From the NCBI RefSeq assembly GCF_000317475.1, contig NC_019729.1, forward strand, positions 2,680,501-2,744,500: DNA of 64,000 nt, written 5' to 3'. The position numbers and the translations under genes were made by a program. Source of the DNA: Oscillatoria nigro-viridis PCC 7112. Its GTDB lineage: Bacteria > Cyanobacteriota > Cyanobacteriia > Cyanobacteriales > Microcoleaceae. Below the pieces are notes generated by a model, which ran no database searches, was not told the origin of the DNA, and worked only from the letters and a program-made list of their open reading frames with translations. Below are positions 61,278 to 64,000 of the stretch, in pieces (positions within the stretch are counted from its first letter, which is position 1; the number at the start of each line of letters is the position of its first letter).

Positions 61278-64000
61278 CTAATTACCTTTCTGGCTCTGCT
61301 TCGGAATCAATTTCCCAGGAAACACGACTTTTCGTAGTTCTTCTGCTCCTAAAATGATGGGCGGACACACCAGCAATAGCAGCCATTGCCAGGGTGTTAA
61401 AGGTGCTGTCGCAAAGATGCTGCTTAAAGATCCGTTATTGATAATTAGCAGCACTAAGATCCATTCAATGGCAATTCCGAGCCAGATTTGTGGATTAGAA
61501 AAAAAGCCAAGACGAAAGATTGATGTGTGTTCCGATCGGCAAGCAAAGACATTGCCATCCTGACAGGCAACAATGGTTGCTAGAGTCATAGTGGTGGCTT
61601 GAGCGTAAATGGCGATCGCGGCAGCGTTGGCTGAGTGAGCCAGAATGCTTGGCGTTACAGTTTGCAATTCCCTCAAGCCGTACCCGTAACTCCACCACAC
61701 CAGAAAGAATGCTGACATTCCTAAACCGGCTTCGAGCACTCCCAAGAAACAATAGGCGCGCAACAGCAGGGATCGATCGAGAAGCGGTTGCGATTTTTTC
61801 CGGGGAGGCTGCTGCATGGTTCCGGCTTCTGCCCGTTCTGCGCCCAATGCCAATGCAGGCACTATATCAGTTCCTAAATCAATGGCAAGAATCTGCATGA
61901 TCACCAGTGCAGGCGGAATCTTCAACGCCACCATGACCAAGAAAGGCACTAACTCCGCGACGTTGGATGCCAGGATGTAGGTCATAAATTTGCGGATGTT
62001 TTGATGCACGGCTCGCCCCTCCTCAACCGCGACGACGATCGTCGCAAAGTTGTCATCGGTGAGGACAATATCGGCGGCTTCTCGTGCCACATCGGTGCCA
62101 TTCATCCCCATCGCGATGCCAATATGGGCAGCCCTTAATGCTGGTGCATCATTGACTCCATCCCCCGTCACCGCAACTACTTCCCCGATCGTTTTATAGG
62201 CTTCCACCAGTCGCAGCTTGTGCTCGGGAGACATCCGAGCAAACACTAGCCCCGATCGATATTTCAGAATTTGTTGCAATTGAGCATCCGACAGATGCCC
62301 CATACCTTCACCCGTTACCACCCGTACAGAATCGGTCACTAATCCAATTTTGCGGGCGATCGCCTCAGCAGTCAGTCCATAGTCACCCGTCACCATCGTC
62401 ACCTTAATTCCTGCCTGATGGCACTGAGCAAGAGCGTCTGTGACCTCTGGACGGGGCGGGTCAAACATCGCCACCAGACCAATAAAAATCAAGTTTTGCT
62501 CCAAGTCTTGCGATCGCAAATCCAACATTTCACTCCCCCCACGGCGAGCCGCCACCCCCAAAACCCGAAAGCCCTGCTGGGCTAACTCATCGTTGGCCGC
62601 CACTATTTCATGCGAGTCGGATTGAGTGAGTTCTGAGAGAGTTCCATTCCGCAAGATAGATGTGCAGTGTCGCAACACTTCCAGCGGTGCCCCCTTGGTA
62701 AAAGCCAGGTTCGGCAAATCGCTGTTCCATAGCGCGGACGATCGCCAGTCCAACACCACCGTCATCATCCGGCGACGAGAATCAAAAGGCACCTCCCGCA
62801 AGCGGGGAAGCTGTTTTTGCAAAGTTTCCAGATTCAATCCTGCTTTGGCAGCAGCCACCAGCAGAGCCGCTTCCGTTGGATCGCCAATTTCTTGCCAACG
62901 GCTAGGCGCTGTAAGGTGAATCAGCCGTGCATTCGAGCAAAGTGCCGCCCCCGCAAGCAACAAATTGACTTTCCAGGATGCTGCAAAATTCGCGGGAATG
63001 TGAACCTCACCAGCCGCAGGATCGTATCCAGCGCCCGTCACTTCAATCAGAGTCGGCGTCATCGATGGATGGGATTTCTGCTTGCCGTTCAGAGGTGGTG
63101 AGACGGCCGACTCTTGGCTGGCAGGATTTAGGCTGTTCTCTGAAGGTTGCCAGGGAAGCCAGAGATAATGCACCGTCATTTCGTTTTTAGTCAACGTTCC
63201 GGTTTTGTCGGTGCAGATCACCGTTGTAGCGCTCAGGGTTTCCACAGCCGAAAGACGGCGCACCAAAGCATTACGGCGCACCATTCGCCGCACCCCGATC
63301 GCCAATGACAAAGTAACCGTCGGCAGTAAGCCCTCTGGCACCAGCGCCACAATGATCCCGATCGCAAAAATAAAGCTCTCTTTGAGCTCCATCCCCACCA
63401 GCAGGTATGTCAGCAGAAATACCAGAACTCCCATACCGAGGGCGATCGCAGTGATGATCCGCACAATATCAGCAACCTGCACTTCCAACGTGCTGGGTTC
63501 CCGTTTCACAACGGCGGTGAGATGGGCTACGTGACCAAACTCGGTTTGTGCTCCCGTGGCATACACCACAGCCACGCCCCTTCCTGACGAAACTGTCGAG
63601 CCTGCGAGCACCAAATTTGGGATTTCCGCCAGATTGACCTTTTCTTGCAAGGGATGTTCGCCCGCTGGTATCGTTTTACCAGCCCGGATGGATGCAGCTT
63701 CGCGCACCCGCACCGGATGAGCGTTTCGGGCAACAGGAAGCGATTCGCCAGTCATTACAGAAATATCCAAATACAGGCTTTCGGCAGAAACTAACCGAGC
63801 ATCCGCAGAGATGCGATCGCCCTCTTCCAATTGCATCACATCTCCACGCACCAGTTCCCGTGCCGGAATCTGCTTTAGTTCCCCATTCCGATACACTTTC
63901 ACCTGCATCGGCAACACGTTCTTTAAAGCCGCTAAGGCTTGCTCTGCTTGAAACTCTTGCCAAAAACTGAATACAGCATTAATCCCGATCACCGCCCAGA
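61278..64000 (-). CDS. P-type cation-transporting ATPase (P2-type), N-terminus beyond window
   Basis: At least 906 residues; the frame stays open to the window edge, so the true start is outside. Signatures are actuator TGES (MTGESLPVARN), phosphorylation DKTGTLT (VICTDKTGTLTKNEMTV), and hinge TGDGVNDAPAL. M4 has VALVPEGLLPTVTLSLA, the P2 ion-binding Glu. C-terminal helices M5-M10 follow (KFMTYILASNVAEL, ILAIDLGTDIVPALALG). The P-E-G-L-L motif groups it with Ca2+/Na+,K+-type pumps rather than heavy-metal (CPC) pumps; the ion cannot be fixed. A low-complexity stretch at about 275-310 interrupts the nucleotide domain. Confidence 0.92.
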   Translation of the reverse strand, partial: WAVIGINAVFSFWQEFQAEQALAALKNVLPMQVKVYRNGELKQIPARELVRGDVMQLEEGDRISADARLVSAESLYLDISVMTGESLPVARNAHPVRVREAASIRAGKTIPAGEHPLQEKVNLAEIPNLVLAGSTVSSGRGVAVVYATGAQTEFGHVAHLTAVVKREPSTLEVQVADIVRIITAIALGMGVLVFLLTYLLVGMELKESFIFAIGIIVALVPEGLLPTVTLSLAIGVRRMVRRNALVRRLSAVETLSATTVICTDKTGTLTKNEMTVHYLWLPWQPSENSLNPASQESAVSPPLNGKQKSHPSMTPTLIEVTGAGYDPAAGEVHIPANFAASWKVNLLLAGAALCSNARLIHLTAPSRWQEIGDPTEAALLVAAAKAGLNLETLQKQLPRLREVPFDSRRRMMTVVLDWRSSALWNSDLPNLAFTKGAPLEVLRHCTSILRNGTLSELTQSDSHEIVAANDELAQQGFRVLGVAARRGGSEMLDLRSQDLEQNLIFIGLVAMFDPPRPEVTDALAQCHQAGIKVTMVTGDYGLTAEAIARKIGLVTDSVRVVTGEGMGHLSDAQLQQILKYRSGLVFARMSPEHKLRLVEAYKTIGEVVAVTGDGVNDAPALRAAHIGIAMGMNGTDVAREAADIVLTDDNFATIVVAVEEGRAVHQNIRKFMTYILASNVAELVPFLVMVALKIPPALVIMQILAIDLGTDIVPALALGAERAEAGTMQQPPRKKSQPLLDRSLLLRAYCFLGVLEAGLGMSAFFLVWWSYGYGLRELQTVTPSILAHSANAAAIAIYAQATTMTLATIVACQDGNVFACRSEHTSIFRLGFFSNPQIWLGIAIEWILVLLIINNGSLSSIFATAPLTPWQWLLLLVCPPIILGAEELRKVVFPGKLIPKQSQKGN

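Overview
The window is from a filamentous cyanobacterium. It carries two psbA genes (photosystem II D1), a Tic22-like protein, an HstK-type Ser/Thr-His hybrid kinase, a Ycf52/NSI-like acetyltransferase, many GCGATCGC (HIP1) octamers and a heavy load of short dispersed repeats between genes. The repeat style and IS content suggest an Oscillatoriales/Microcoleus-like genome; that placement is inference.

Layout. 0-6.8 kb is housekeeping: the 3' part of hemB, a GNAT acetyltransferase, a minus-strand run tic22-like > prmC > tsaC > degenerate histidine kinase, tRNA-Pro(UGG) and a second GNAT. 7.3-12.8 kb holds two solitary TnpB genes of different subfamilies, an ACT-like protein, an alpha/beta hydrolase and a 1 kb gene-free stretch with two IS630-type MITEs and a strong hairpin. 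12.8-18.4 kb is hrcA, metG, a NYN/LabA-like protein and an LptC-like lipoprotein. 18.5-21.2 kb has two tandem Uma2-family genes with mosaic divergence, then a repeat-rich stretch with two copies of a small element flanked by 8-bp direct repeats. 21.2-26 kb is a two-gene signalling operon (Cache-HAMP-HK-REC, then REC-GGDEF-EAL). 26-31.3 kb: Uma2, ffh, a decayed NB-ARC gene, Uma2 and a short RTX-repeat protein. 31.7-44.4 kb: a GAF-type protein, an 1837-residue HstK-like kinase, two small proteins and a five-PAS histidine kinase. 45-49.5 kb: an NDC1/NdbB-like dehydrogenase, an S9 peptidase and a HAD hydrolase. 50.4-52.9 kb: a frameshifted IS4 transposase and an intact ISAzo13-like element. 53-58.9 kb: two psbA genes in inverted orientation enclosing a cobalamin-riboswitch-controlled cobG-cobH-cobI cluster. 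58.9-61.3 kb: wrecked IS4 and IS630 elements and an internally deleted Uma2 gene. 61.3-64 kb: a P-type cation ATPase running off the window.

How genes work together. hemB (porphobilinogen synthesis) and cobG/H/I (corrin ring synthesis) belong to tetrapyrrole metabolism. The psbA copies encode the same Glu130 form of D1 and share a -35 box and terminator. PrmC and TsaC support translation, Ffh membrane targeting, and MetG plus tRNA-Pro protein synthesis.

The most unusual theme is mobile and repetitive DNA at several stages: intact IS, decayed IS, non-autonomous elements with matching ends, and intergenic repeats lying in-frame inside proteins (the HstK-like kinase, CobG, probably the PAS kinase, and the LptC N-terminus).
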